Source: Onthophagus taurus
Taxonomy: Eukaryota; Arthropoda; Insecta; Coleoptera; Scarabaeidae
Direction: 5' to 3'
DNA length: 64,000 bases
Assembly (NCBI RefSeq): GCF_036711975.1
Contig: NC_091971.1
Span: 10,857,501 to 10,921,500 of the forward strand
Position 1 is the stretch's first letter. Every line of letters begins with the position of its first letter. Of this stretch, positions 24,572 to 35,640 are shown piece after piece. The notes below the pieces were generated by a model, which ran no database searches, was not told the DNA's origin, and saw only the letters and a program-made list of their open reading frames with translations. A program made the position numbers and the translations under genes.

Positions 24572-25548
24572 ATGAGTTTTTCAACCTTTTCCTCATTATT
24601 TTTTTTAATCTGCGCTGTCGGTGCTTATGATTTTGAAGATACCGTTTATAGTAAAATCACATCAATTTAATAAAAATTAACCTAACAAAATTATTTTTAG
24701 ATCAAATCTTAGCCGAAGAATTAACCGACTTACAATGGGATAATCACTTAATTAATCCGAGAACAAAACGCGATGAAGAAGCTGTTATTAAAGAAGATAA
24801 ATGTAGAAAAAAACATTTTCGAAGTTGTTGCGACGAAGAATACTTTAGTTCCTTAAGGGAAGATGAAAAACCAATGCGGAAGGAATGTTATAGGGAGATA
24901 ACCGGGAAAGAATTAGCCGAAGTGTTTCTTGATCCCTTTAAATGCGATAGAGGAGATAAACATAAAAAAGATATAGCGGTAAGTTTTTGTTTACAACTTA
25001 CATCAAGGAAGTAATCCAAAACTTATTTTTAGTGCGTAGCTCAATGTGTGGGGAGAAAGAAAGGATTGGTAAGTAGCCTTGCCTCAAAGTCAAGGTCAAT
25101 AACCATATTATTCAATCTCTGACATCCCGTTATGCGTCGTTTTGCGCAATGTTTATCCTGTTATTATCACATCACAGCAATTACCGTTTCAGGAACGGTA
25201 ACGAGGAAATTAAAAATTTTAATTTGTTGCTAATTTCAGATTGACGACGATGGTAATGTAAACGAACCAACCGCAAGAAAAATAATTAAAGAGAAGATGT
25301 CCAAGGTTGATTGGTTAAAACCAAAATCCGAAGCCATCTTCAATAAGTGTTACACCGCAGCGAAAGAAGCAGCTATAAAACAACGGGATAAGAACAGCTG
25401 TAATCCTGCGGCGTCGAAACTGGGTCATTGTATATGGAAAGAAATCCAATTAAATTGTCCAGCAGATAGGATTATCGATGACAAGAAATGTACAAAGATA
25501 AGGGAGGATATCAAACGAAATCAAAACCAAACACACGATGAGGATTAA
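24572..25548 (+). CDS. OBP-F: Plus-C-type odorant-binding-like protein, four exons
   Basis: Exons 24572-24650, 24701-24978, 25033-25068, 25240-25548; 233 residues. The signal peptide is about residues 1-18 (ends CAVGA), then YDFEDTVYN, an acidic segment with TDLQWDNH, basic site PRTKR, and 12 Cys (DKCRKK, SCCDEE, ECYREI, FKCDRG, CVAQC, KCYTAA, SCNPA, HCIWK, NCPAD, KCTKI). It keeps all three introns, including a 36-base exon 3 between introns two and three, so it shows the probable ancestral layout. A TCAGT initiator-like site lies at 24537-24541 with only a weak TATA-like sequence upstream. Last gene of the array. A secreted carrier of small hydrophobic molecules by family; the ligand is unknown. 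Confidence 0.87.
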
Positions 25549-25605
25549 CACGTTTATCATTAATTATAATTTATTTGTTAACTAACCGACTGGTATTTAT
25601 AATTC

Positions 25606-25611
25606 AATAAA
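25606..25611 (+). terminator. Polyadenylation signal of OBP-F
   Basis: AATAAA 58 bases after the stop codon. Confidence 0.7.
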
Positions 25612-25929
25612 GCGTTATTGTTGTTCCTAATTCGAATATCGATGGCGAAATTAAATCCTCCTACTCAGCCAAAATGGATAATGCTATTAATATCGTATGC
25701 GGTTGGGGTGGTTAGGATACAAATCAATTGTACAATAACAAAATAAATTCAAGCGTAAACGCGACAAACGCAGAGGCTGCGATTACTAAAGGCAACCGTA
25801 TTGAAATTTATAGGATTACTCTACTGATCAAACATTATTAATAAAGGAGTAATTATATTCAAATTCAATGTAGTTGAGAGGAATAAGCAAATTGTTTAAT
25901 ATAAATCCATTTTCTTTCTTTCTCCAGAT

Positions 25930-26140
25930 TATTTACTGCTTTCCTCCTGTTTGTTTGATCATAACAAACGTGGTGGAAGACTTTAGAAGAAAGTTGATCT
26001 CTATACAAAGAGTAACTCTCATGGCCACTCTACAAATTTGCAGAATAATCTATATCGAAGCATCCCAAATATTGTCTGGACGTGCACTTCTAGAAACAGT
26101 GATTAAAAATTCGATAGGTAGCTTTTTGACAGTTTAAAGA
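25930..26140 (+). mobile_element. LINE reverse-transcriptase C-terminal scrap
   Basis: The frame 25874-26137 contains FRRKLISIQRVTLMATLQIC and YIEASQILSGRALLE, resembling the stretch after the RT core of many insect LINEs (pattern R-L-x-x-x-Q-R ... Y-R-T-x-S-x-E-A-L-x-x-L-A-G). It has no neighbouring RT or tail, so it is only a scrap. Confidence 0.5.
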
Positions 26141-26649
26141 TGTCGATAAGACAGATTTAGGTATTGTTGGGAAATGACTAAGTGGCAGCTAAAAGAGTAG
26201 GCAGCAACTTTGTTTCTGATGAAATGGCAGGTAGAGTGAGAGGGTAAGGAGAGCTTTCCTTTTTATCCCCAAAGTTAGGGAAAAGTTACCATAATTACAT
26301 TACAGCGAGATTGCATGTGGGATACATACAGTAAGTTATACAAATTGGAATTTTAAAAGTTAGAGTGTAAACAAAGAAAGTATCTAGAGGAAATAGAGGT
26401 ACTTTCCGGCCTACCCGGCCATTATTTTTGGACGGATATTAAAAACCTATTACTTAGTACTCCATAATTCACAGGAATTAGTATCTCTTTTAGGTGCTGG
26501 ACACTGCAGACAATAATCAAGTTCAACCCCAATAGGACTTTTTTCATATATTATGTATAAAATCTCTTGTTGCAGTTTCGTAGTTTCCTTCTCTTCGCTT
26601 GTAATTCATCATCACATTCATTATTATCAGAAATGTCGCTGTTATCACT

Positions 26650-27298
26650 TTCGATTATTAATTAAAGTATCCTCTTCTTAGTTCAAAAAGCCATTTTGAA
26701 AAATCGCTTTTAATTTTTGAGAAATAAATTTTTGAAATAATCTACAATTTTTTCGAATTTTACAATTTTCGAAGATTAAGTTTTAAATATTCGTATAAAA
26801 TCCATTTCTTGGAATATGAGTATGAAAACCTCCCAAAGTGTTAACAAGAGTATCCTCTTTCCAATGAATCAACCCGTTTTGACAAATAACTTTTAGTTTT
26901 TAAGAAAACAATATTTAAAATTTTGATAAAATTTTCGATGTTGCAATTTTCATCGATAATTTTCAAAATTCGCTATAAAATTAATTTCTTGAAGGATCCT
27001 TGTGGAAATATCACCAATTATTAATTAAAGTATCCTCTTTTTAATGCAACAAGCCGTTTTGAAAAATCACTTTTAGTTTTTGAGAAAAAAATTTTTGAAA
27101 TGATCGACAATTTTTTCAAATTTTGCAATTTTCGCCAATTAAGTTTTAAAAATTCGTATAATATCCATTTCTTGGAATATGAGTATGAAAATTTCCCAAA
27201 ATGTTAATAAGAGCGTCCTCTTTCCAATGAACCAACCCGTTTTCAAAAATAGCTTTTAGTTTTTGAAAAAATAATATTTGAAGTTTTGATAAAACTTT
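26650..27298 (-). repeat. Dimer repeat array, about two 363-bp units, reversed
   Basis: Reverse complement of the array at 4797-6543, with matching half-unit landmarks (AAGTATCCTCTT at 26667 and 27029; the half-B GTCCTCTTTCCAATG landmark at about 27215, with a diverged half-B copy, ATCCTCTTTCC, at about 26850). Confidence 0.85.
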
Positions 27299-27382
27299 GA
27301 TTAAAGCAACAGTTTTTGATTGGATTAACAAATTTTCTACAAACGTGTTTTTCTTAAAAACTATTGCTTTGATCAAAGTTTT
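27291..27382. repeat. Small inverted-repeat element, 27-bp arms
   Basis: The arm at 27291-27317 (AAAACTTTGATTAAAGCAAC...) matches the reverse complement of 27356-27382 at 25 of 27 positions around a 38-base loop. It abuts the end of the dimer array. Confidence 0.65.
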
Positions 27383-27610
27383 GTAAGAGACCAATTGATA
27401 GGTAATTGATCACTTTACACAAATATACTGCCCGTTTGACAAAATTAGCAATGGCGTAGACAATATTTTTAGAAAAAGGCCTTTTATTGCAGATAATGTT
27501 TAATTTTAAAGAAACTTTAACCCGCTGTATCTAGTTAAGGAAGCATTTGCGACCCGATGTCAGCGTTTTTTTGAATCACCCTGTATATCCAGTATCCGTT
27601 CCATCACTAA

Positions 27611-30600
27611 TATAAAGTTACAACAACCACCAAAGGAGTTGCAGAGTCAAAATTGATAATTGTTTTTGTGGGTTCGTCAGATAATAGGACGACCCCATTT
27701 TGCTGTGACTAAGCACTAAAACCTTAAAAATGATCAGGATCGGGTACTAAGTGGGTTGAGTAAAAGGAGATTTGTTTACGAAAATCGTCACTTGGAACTT
27801 GTTTCTGAAGAAGGTTGCAACATGACATCCAAAATGTCAAATACTTTTTCAAAAGACGGTCGGCTTAACCCGAAAGTTTCTAGGTCTAGTGTTAGTTCTA
27901 GTGATAGTGCTAATATTAGTTCTAGTTTTAATTTAATATAACAAATTAAATAGAAAGTTTTTACCATCTAGTATAAATTGATGTTTTGCTTCAATTTGTA
28001 AAAAACAGTTTTTGAAGAGTGGAACTTTTCAGTTAATAACAGTAATACCATTTATACGTTTTCTTTATTTATATAAGAATTTGTATCTCATTTCCATTTT
28101 TTTCGTTTTCACAGTTTGTACTCCGACAGAAAATAAATAAACAAGTACAAATCCGTCCTTGTTCAAGGACACTTACGATTACACAGAGAGGACCACAAGG
28201 CCCCTTGAAGGCCCATCTCAAACTTTTCAAGGTTTGCTTTTGATCTCCAAAACAACAGACGTAGGGTTGTAGCATCTCGTCCCTTACACCAAAGGGTTTA
28301 ACAACCGCGGTCACGCTTCGGTATTCGACTACAAAGAGCAATAATGGATTGGCCTATACAGACGCGACGTAGAAACACTGTTGCCTTAATCACGGAATTG
28401 CCGCGTTTGATTCCGGGAGCTTTAATATTGAATGTCGTAAATTGCAGGCTGTAATTGTTTTTGCGCCAGGTAGGCAATCGGTAGTGATTTATGTCCGTAT
28501 TTATGCCCTTTCCGGTGCCCGGAAAACCGATTACAGTTCACGTTTTACCGGCGCGAATTTTAATCGAATCTTGCCGATATAATGGCGTGACGCTAAAGAA
28601 ATCAAACTGACGGTTCTTGAAATTATTGACAGATACATAAATGAAATGCAATATGAGAGTAACCGACCCTGTCATAAATAAACAATTTTTTTAATGATTG
28701 AAGAAAAATAATGTATATTTTGAAATATATAGTGAAAGCTTTATAAATCTTTAAGTCTTAGTACTAACCAAAACTTGCTATAACACTCAACCCTCTTTAT
28801 GTCTATAAAATAAGTGTAAATCCCTTCATTTGTCTTTACGAGAGGGTCGAAAAGCTCTAACTAAGTAGAATCCGGTGGCGATCGTATTCTGACCCTGTCC
28901 CTTCTGTCCGTTACGAAAGCCATTTAACGATAGGTTCAGTTAAGAATTGTCGCTGAATTTCTGCAGTGAGTCATCCCAGATTATTTGACCAACGAGTCCC
29001 AGAAGGATCTGATTGACCCCTCTGTAAAAGTAAAGAAACCGTCAAGACAAATCCGGATGTTAGGACATTGAGCGATGAAGCATTCAGGAAAGAATTACGG
29101 GGATTGTATTTATGTACAGTTATAAAAAGAATCAGTGCTATATAAAAATTACCTTGTTCCCTAACTATAATTTATCACTGTCCGTTGTCACGAGCGACCT
29201 AGTAGCGCAAAATTGCAATGACACATATGTTTTTATATGGAGAGAGACCTGCCCGAAACGATAAATTAAAGGTGGTAAATGAGTTCGCGACAATTTATCA
29301 GGACCGTGTGCGACACGTCTACTCTATGCCACCACCAGGGCCGGCTTTTAGAGCTATACACACCAGGCGCTAGACAAAACATCCGAAACAGGGCCCAGTT
29401 AGAAACCATAAATATTTCAGGGCAATCGACAGGGGTAGGCGGACAAAGCGGCGGCGACCGCCATCCTGGCATCCCTGAATAATGAACTGGCGACCGCTAA
29501 TTAAGACTGGCCTACTGGGGATCCTCGACACCTGCCAATAGCGCCTGAGTGGATTTATGTTAACCTAAAGTTACTCTCTGCAAATAACACTGCGGCATAG
29601 AAAATAACTTTACCCAAAATAGTTCAACGAAATGTAAAAGAAACAAAAGAACGAAAAAAGTGGGGAAGCATTCAGGATAAAAGTGAAGGGACGATATTCA
29701 ACAATATTATCATCAATTAGAAATCCCAGCACGTCCTCTTATCTTTGAAACCCCGAAATTATGAGTCTACCTCAAAAGATTTTGATGCGTTCGCATCTCC
29801 TTCCCCCATTTACTTACACAAAGCGATACATAATTCAGAGGCAAGACTTTCCACGCTGCCATTAAGCCCGACCTAAATGACTTACTTGCTGGGAACGTTG
29901 AGAAGTAAATTTAGCGGCATGAAGAATTCACGCGCTTGTCGTAATGATAGCACAACAAAAACCTTCTCTCCCTGGCAAACTTTTCCCATTCCTACATTTC
30001 CGAGAGAACCACAGAGTGTATCTGAAATTACTTTTTACTCGTCATCTAAATTTATTTACCTTAGATTTAAGGGAAATTTTGTATAACATTCGGATGGGAG
30101 GGGTGGCAAAACACACCTTAAATTTGAGTCACTCGTAGCGCCTTCAAAAGACAAGTGGGAAGAAAAACGAGCAAGAAAAGTTCGAACACGGAAAATATTT
30201 CAAGGTCCCTAGCCGATCCTTCGATGGAGAGAATTCCATATAGAAACTGAGCATCTGCTCACTGGTTCTGCGTCGGTGAGGGGAACGTGGAACAGTGGTG
30301 GCGGGTGTTCGGGTCGTATATAACGCCCAGCCGCTCTAAAGCACTTTCCAACCGAGCCGCATGTATAAAAGATCCGAGCATTTTTATTTAGCAACTCGTG
30401 TTGGCACAAACTATTTGTCACATTCTATTTCCCGGGAATATTTAATGGCCCGATATTTTATTCCCCGCACGAAAGAAGTAAAGTAGGGGACCCCCTTTTT
30501 ATATATTTACGTATAAAGAACCGATTTGTACGGAACACCGAAAACAACCGATGGAGAAAGAACAAGACTTAATTTAGATCTTATCAGAAAGGAGAATTAA

Positions 30601-30885
30601 AAATGGAATATCTCAAGAGTGCGGAAAGTTAGCCCACTATTTTTTGATTTGCGAAATTTGTTGAATTTTATTGTTCTAGAAAATCAAAATTATGGGATAC
30701 ATCATTACGAAGTTATAACTAAAAATAGGTTTGGCTAAAATGTCTAATTGATTGCTGTGGCCATAGTTTTTCTATTTTCAATTCCATATTACAAATATAT
30801 TCTTATTATACCTAAAGTAATCTAGAACAGCTATTATTTTCACTTGAACAACTCTATAAAGTTATTATACCAACAATAACATAAT
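27611..30885. other. No gene recognised; GC-richer islands
   Basis: AGTTCTAG-type low-complexity DNA at 27879-27935. Segments 28330-28630, 29250-29560 and 30200-30480 have higher GC and complexity without recognisable coding or repeats. They could be conserved non-coding DNA, but nothing in the window proves it. Confidence 0.4.
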
Positions 30886-31151
30886 TATATGGCAGCGATA
30901 CGTAGATGATATTTTGGTCATTTTAAATACGAGGGATGACCACATTACAAGGAATATACACTCATACATTAACACGTTACATGAAAACATTCAATTTACT
31001 TTGGAAACAGAACAAAATAATAGAATGAATTTTTTGGACATAACCGTTATAAAAACTAACAGTTAACTCCAATTTGAAATTTTTAGAAAGAAAACACAAA
31101 CAGACTTAGTAACACCACAAGACTCAAATCATGCTCAAATCACCCCAACTA

Positions 31152-33338
31152 CAGGGTGTCCCGTTAAGCGTACGGAGCGACTGTATCTCTAGAATGGTAA
31201 GGCCAAGAGGTTTGAAAAAAAATCCTTATAAGCAAAGGGGCCAAGAGAAATAGCTGGAAATTATTTTAAAGTTCGTAATTCGACCGCTAGGGGGCGTAAC
31301 TGCCATTGAGAAACATAAAGTTGCCGCTATCTCAGAAACTTAGACGATGAGCTATAACTTTGACAACATCATTTAATAGCTTGGATAATACCGCATCACT
31401 TTTGTTTTGCGATATTTCTCATATCTGTCATAATAAGGGAGGGGGAGGCCAATGCGTTTTCATATGTTTACATTTTAATATCTCCTAGACCATTCAACCG
31501 ATTTGAATGTTTTCGGTGTTGTTTGAAAGAGCATTTTATGCTCTTTTTAAAGATATTTTCAGTAAGACCGTCTGCTTTAAAACAAATGAGCTAGAGGACG
31601 TTATCTGCAGCGATTACATATTTTTGTGATTTTTGAAGAAAAGTTAAATGGAACGATACTATTTACTTCACAGACCCTTAGTCACCTTAAAATTTGCTAA
31701 ATTTTAGTGAAAACCGCATCTCGATATCGCCACCCGTTCTCGAGTTATAGAAGAAAATGTTAAAAACTCGAGTGCCATCAATCGGATTCAGTTACCTCAT
31801 CGAGAAAAGCAAATCACATTACCATGGTAACTGTAAACATGTCATTTACTAACGCAGAAGCGTATGATAGAGCGTATGATGATTTATTTTCAATGTTTCG
31901 AATACGATGCAACTGCATGGCAAAAATGTGCAATGCAATTACGACAAAGAAAGACATTTTTCTCTAGAAGTGTTTTTAAGATTGACTTAGCGATTACGGA
32001 AAACTGGCAACGTGTAGCCCATTCAGACATCTCTATGAATTCGTAAATCATATTGGTGCGCAATGTGATCCCACATAATCTGGGAACTCCGAAAACAATT
32101 GTCCACAAGAGTTCTCAAGAGAATAATATCTCCACCACGTTGTTTTACATTAGGCCTTAACTTAATTAATTGACTTTTAAATATGATGTGGGCAAATCCA
32201 AACCTTTTATCACAAATGCTATGGATGCATGAAGCATCTGTCCACAAGCTGATGTAAACTTGCATAATATGCATTCTTGGTTCGAGAAAAACCCACATTG
32301 CTTTCACCCGTTTATCTATTGGGTAGACTAAACGACCTGACTTTTCAAGAAAAACCAATAACCAGGGAAAATATGACAAAACACTAAATACCAGTAGAAA
32401 CGTATCTAGGGCCGAGACTTAAGCAGCGCTTTTTTTTCGTCGAAACTAGATTAAATAAATGCATCGAGGTTTATGAAAGGCATTTACCACATTAGTGAGT
32501 TATTTTTGCCAAAAATTTAAGTTATTCTAAGTGTTTTGGTTTATTTTGTTTTATTATCATTGTTGATGTTTCATTGATCCGTTGGCTTTTCAACACGCCT
32601 CAAAAGTAGTTTTGAAGCAGTTCTAAGCTTGGATAACGTGTTCTAGAAGGTTCTAGATAATAAAATTATTGTTCTCTCTTATTTGTTTCTTAAGGTAACT
32701 TGATCCGATTAAGATATACGAATTTTTAACATTTTCTTTTATAATTCGAGAATGGATGGAGATATCGAGATGCGGTTTTCACTAATATTTAGCAAATTTT
32801 ATGGTGATTAACGGTCTGTGAAGTAAATAGTACCGTTCCGTTTAACTTTTTTTCAAAAATCACAAAAATATGTAACCGTTGCAGATAACGCCCTCTAGCT
32901 TATTTGTTTTAAACCAAGCGGTCTTTCTGAAAATATCTTTTAAAAGAGCATGAAATGCTCTTTCAAACAAGTCCAAAAATATTCAAATCGGTTGAATGGT
33001 CCAGGAGATATTAAAATGTAAAAATTTGAAAACGCATTGGCCTCCCCCTCCCTTATTATGACAGATATGAAAAATATTGCAAAACAAAAGCGATGCGGTA
33101 TTATCCAAGCTACTAAATGATGTTGTCAATGTTATAGCTCATCGTCTAACTTTCTGAGATAGCAGGAATTTTATGTTTCTCTATGGCAGTTACGCCCCCT
33201 AGCGGTCGAATTACGAACTTCAAAATAATTTCCAGCTATTTCTCTTGCCCACTTTGCTTATAACGATTTTTTTCCCAAACCTCTAGGCCTTACCGTTATT
33301 GAGATACAGCCGCTCCGTACGCTTAACGGGACACCCTG
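31152..33338. mobile_element. Mariner-like (TA-target) transposon with about 600-bp inverted repeats
   Basis: Ends CAGGGTGTCCCGTTAAGCG / CGCTTAACGGGACACCCTG, flanked by TA on both sides (31150-31151, 33339-33340). The terminal inverted repeats run about 31152-31770 and 32728-33338, clearly alignable with scattered differences. The inner part has broken frames: MSFTNAE (31839), LGTPKTIVHK (32080), WMHEASVHKLM (32222) and NLHNMHSWFEKNPH (32257), like the helix-turn-helix (DUF4817-like) and DDE parts of certain insect transposon proteins. TA target use and the DDE type fit the IS630/Tc1/mariner superfamily. Frameshifts make it non-autonomous. Confidence 0.85.
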
Positions 33339-33348
33339 TACACATAAA

Positions 33349-33933
33349 TTGGCAGCCTTTAGAGCCTACACACACAGAGCACTACACACAAAGTTACAAG
33401 AAAATGAAATGAAAAAAGAAATAACAATTATTAAACAAATATGCAAGAACAATGGTTATAAACCAGATATTATTGACAAAATCATAGAAAAGCAGAAGAA
33501 CAAAGAAACACGCAACAGTCTGACGACATTAAACCTAAACCAGGAAAACAAGAACAAAACATACATAACTTTAGAATATCAAGGAGACATAAATGGTAAA
33601 ATGAAGAAAATATTTGAAAAATACAACATTAAGCTAACCTCTAAGAGTAACAACACGATAGGTCAGTTATTATTGAATAATAAAGACAAAATTAATAAAT
33701 TGGATAACAACGGAATATACAAATTAACATGTGACACCTGCCAAGCAACATATATAGGTGAAACGGAAAGATCGTTGCGAACAAGAATAAAGGAACATAA
33801 GAACCAACAAAAATCAAACTTTGGCAGACACCTTATTTTCAATAAAGACCATCAATTTGACGAAAATAAAAACGCAACCATAATACACTACAGAAATAAA
33901 GGAAACGTAATGGAAACTCTAGCCCACACATAG
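33349..33933 (+). pseudogene. Penelope-like polyprotein C-terminus with GIY-YIG endonuclease
   Basis: 194 open codons. The first residues (AAFRAYTHRAL) belong to the RT-to-endonuclease linker; the GIY-YIG endonuclease occupies about residues 120-190 (GIYKLTCDTCQATYIGETER, then RTRIKEHK and FGRHL). The C-C pair inside (CDTC) is typical of Penelope-like elements. The frame is uninterrupted here, but the upstream part of the protein is cut off by the nested mariner-like element, so no full product can be made. The start at Met is arbitrary. Confidence 0.85.
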
Positions 33934-34021
33934 TATGTCTCAACGACCAAATCACGACAACAACACGACCATTGTATACTTACCTGAAAACACCATACAC
34001 CCCTCCCCGAAAACCCCCATA

Positions 34022-34338
34022 AGAACGAGGATTTACAGCCACGGTTGCAGCTTAAAATCGCAACTATCTGGGTCCCTTAGCAACCACTCCTTTCCTTTCT
34101 TATCCTTTCCTTCTCCACTTCCCTAACTAAAACATTAACTTGACTTAACATGACATTGAATTTCAAACCCTAACTCAAGCGCCAAAAACCACCAATAACG
34201 AAACTCTTTACAATGACAAAAATAATATTTATGCTAACCACAAAGACAACAATATATACTCCGTTAAAAAAAAACCCAGAAGAACGAGGATTTTAGAGCC
34301 ACAGTTGCAGCTCTAAAATCGCAACTATCTGGGTCCCA
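34022..34338 (+). repeat. Tandem duplication in the Penelope 3' region
   Basis: A block containing AGAACGAGGATTT, GCCAC-GTTGCAGCT and GCAACTATCTGGGTCCC occurs at 34022-34078 and again at 34280-34338, about 258 bases apart, with similar flanks (CTTTCCTTTC-like). Confidence 0.75.
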
Positions 34339-34837
34339 TGGCAACTTTCCCTTTCGTTTTCTTTGCTCTCTTCTCTTCACTCCTCTTTTCCAAATTCCTT
34401 TAAATTAAAATATTACAAGTTTGTTAAACCCTAATTCAAATATCTAACACTCCCTCACACCTACCTGACCATACCATAATATTTTACAACAATTTTAAAT
34501 TTAAAAATACGCGGCTATGTTCACAAAGTTGAACATAACCTAAAAATAAAAATAAAACAACCATTGTAAAGACTAACAAGATTAACATGATATAGAAAAT
34601 AAGAAAGAACATAAAATTAGAAAGAAATTTAACATCATTTAATATCAAAGAATTCAAGAAAACGGAAATAAAAGAAGAGATGAATTCAGATTATGAAAAT
34701 TAAGAGTGAAACCGACGTAAGTTAATATTTTTAAAACAACCTAAAAAACATGTGTTTTCTAAAGAACAAAATTTTATTCTGTACTTTTTAATTTAGTTTT
34801 AATTTGATTTTTGAATTATATATTAAGTGGCTATTGT

Positions 34838-34885
34838 TCCTGAAGATGATTAAAAAAGAATAGTCGAAACCGGTTGAGCCGAAAA
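34838..34885 (+). ncRNA. Possible hammerhead-ribozyme-like motif at the Penelope 3' end
   Basis: CTGAAGA (34840-34846), one extra T, a possible stem GATTA / TAGTC (one G-U pair) with loop AAAAAGAA, then GAAAC (34866-34870) and CCGGTT. Penelope-like elements are known to carry hammerhead ribozymes with CUGANGA ... GAAA cores. The extra base before stem II and the unproven stem I and III make activity uncertain. Confidence 0.35.
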
Positions 34886-35113
34886 TAAAGAAAATTCCAC
34901 CCTTCTGAAAAGCAAAGTTTTTTATTCACATAAAAACTCTATAAAGGACTCTTTGAAAATTAATGTTTTTGGAAGTTTCAGTCAGTAATTCTTGCGACAC
35001 CGGTTTTAAATTACACAATGACAATTAAAAAACATATATCGATCTAAAATAACTCAAACTTTGCTGATTTAAATTGTTCTAGGTGTGTTTTACGTTTAAA
35101 CTAGGGAGAAAAA

Positions 35114-35640
35114 CTAGGGTAGATTATTAATGTAATCATGAAAATTGTTAAGAGTGTTGATATCACCTCTCCAAATGCAAAAAATATCATTCACATATCT
35201 ATATTGAATTCTAGGATTCATAATACGTTTATTTTCAATATCATCCAAAAATATCTCAGCTAGTAATCCCCATAGGAAGACCATCCGAAAGAACAAAGAA
35301 CTCATCAATGAAACAACAATAATTTTATGAAATAACATGTTTGAAAATTGTATTAAAATCCTGGACATTAGTAACGTTATTGAAATGTGAAGCAAACAAA
35401 TTGGAAACAATCTGAAGTGTGTAATCTAAAGGTACGTTGGGATAAAGATTAATGACATCGAAGGAGATTAAAACACAATTATCAACATTAATGTTATTTA
35501 TGAAGCTTAGGCAGTGAATAAATTGTAGGTAAATTAGGGTTGATCTCTAAAAAATGGGATGCTTGAAATTTTGTATCATAATTTTTGAAAAAAGGCGTAA
35601 CTGATGTACCCCATAATTTAAATTTTCTAGAACAATAACT
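35114..35640 (-). mobile_element. Second Penelope-like RT fragment, opposite strand
   Basis: On the minus strand: VLISFDVINLYPNVPLDYTL (about 35482-35430), FVLSDGLPMG (about 35300), then RIQYRYVNDIFCIWRG (about 35205-35150). These are RT motifs in Penelope order, with frameshifts between. The active-site motif has YVND where YVDD is usual. It is tail-to-tail with the copy ending near 34930. Confidence 0.8.

Larger units (their letters stand above)
26401..27610 (-). mobile_element. Second hAT-type remnant with internal dimer array, reversed
   Basis: On the minus strand it begins near 27610 with TAGTGATGGAACGGATACTGG, the same terminus as at 4523. The dimer array follows at 27298-26650. Then comes a frame with ESDNSDISDNNECDDELQ and EILYIIYEKSPIGVELDY (26650-26490), which looks like the acidic linker and region before the dimerisation domain of hAT transposases, and the DNA ends in a GGCCATTAT-like subterminal stretch near 26401. 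No intact transposase. Together with the copy at 4523 it shows the array sits inside the former transposase gene. Confidence 0.55.
30890..34930 (+). mobile_element. Penelope-like retroelement, split by a nested transposon
   Basis: The 5'-truncated start at about 30890 reads WQRYVDDILVILN, the RT active-site block, and continues through FTLETEQNNRMNFLDITV with one stop (near 31062). At 31150-31151 it is cut by the element 31152-33338. The frame resumes at 33341 with HKLAAFRAYTHRAL, typical of Penelope-like elements, and includes a GIY-YIG endonuclease. A long 3' region follows, with a tandemly duplicated block and a hammerhead-like motif near 34840. It is dead because of truncation, a stop and the insertion. 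Confidence 0.85.

Noticed and set aside
32023-32379. Minus-strand frame of 118 codons in the nested mariner-like element
   Set aside because: The plus strand of the same DNA carries the recognisable transposase blocks, so this is a shadow.
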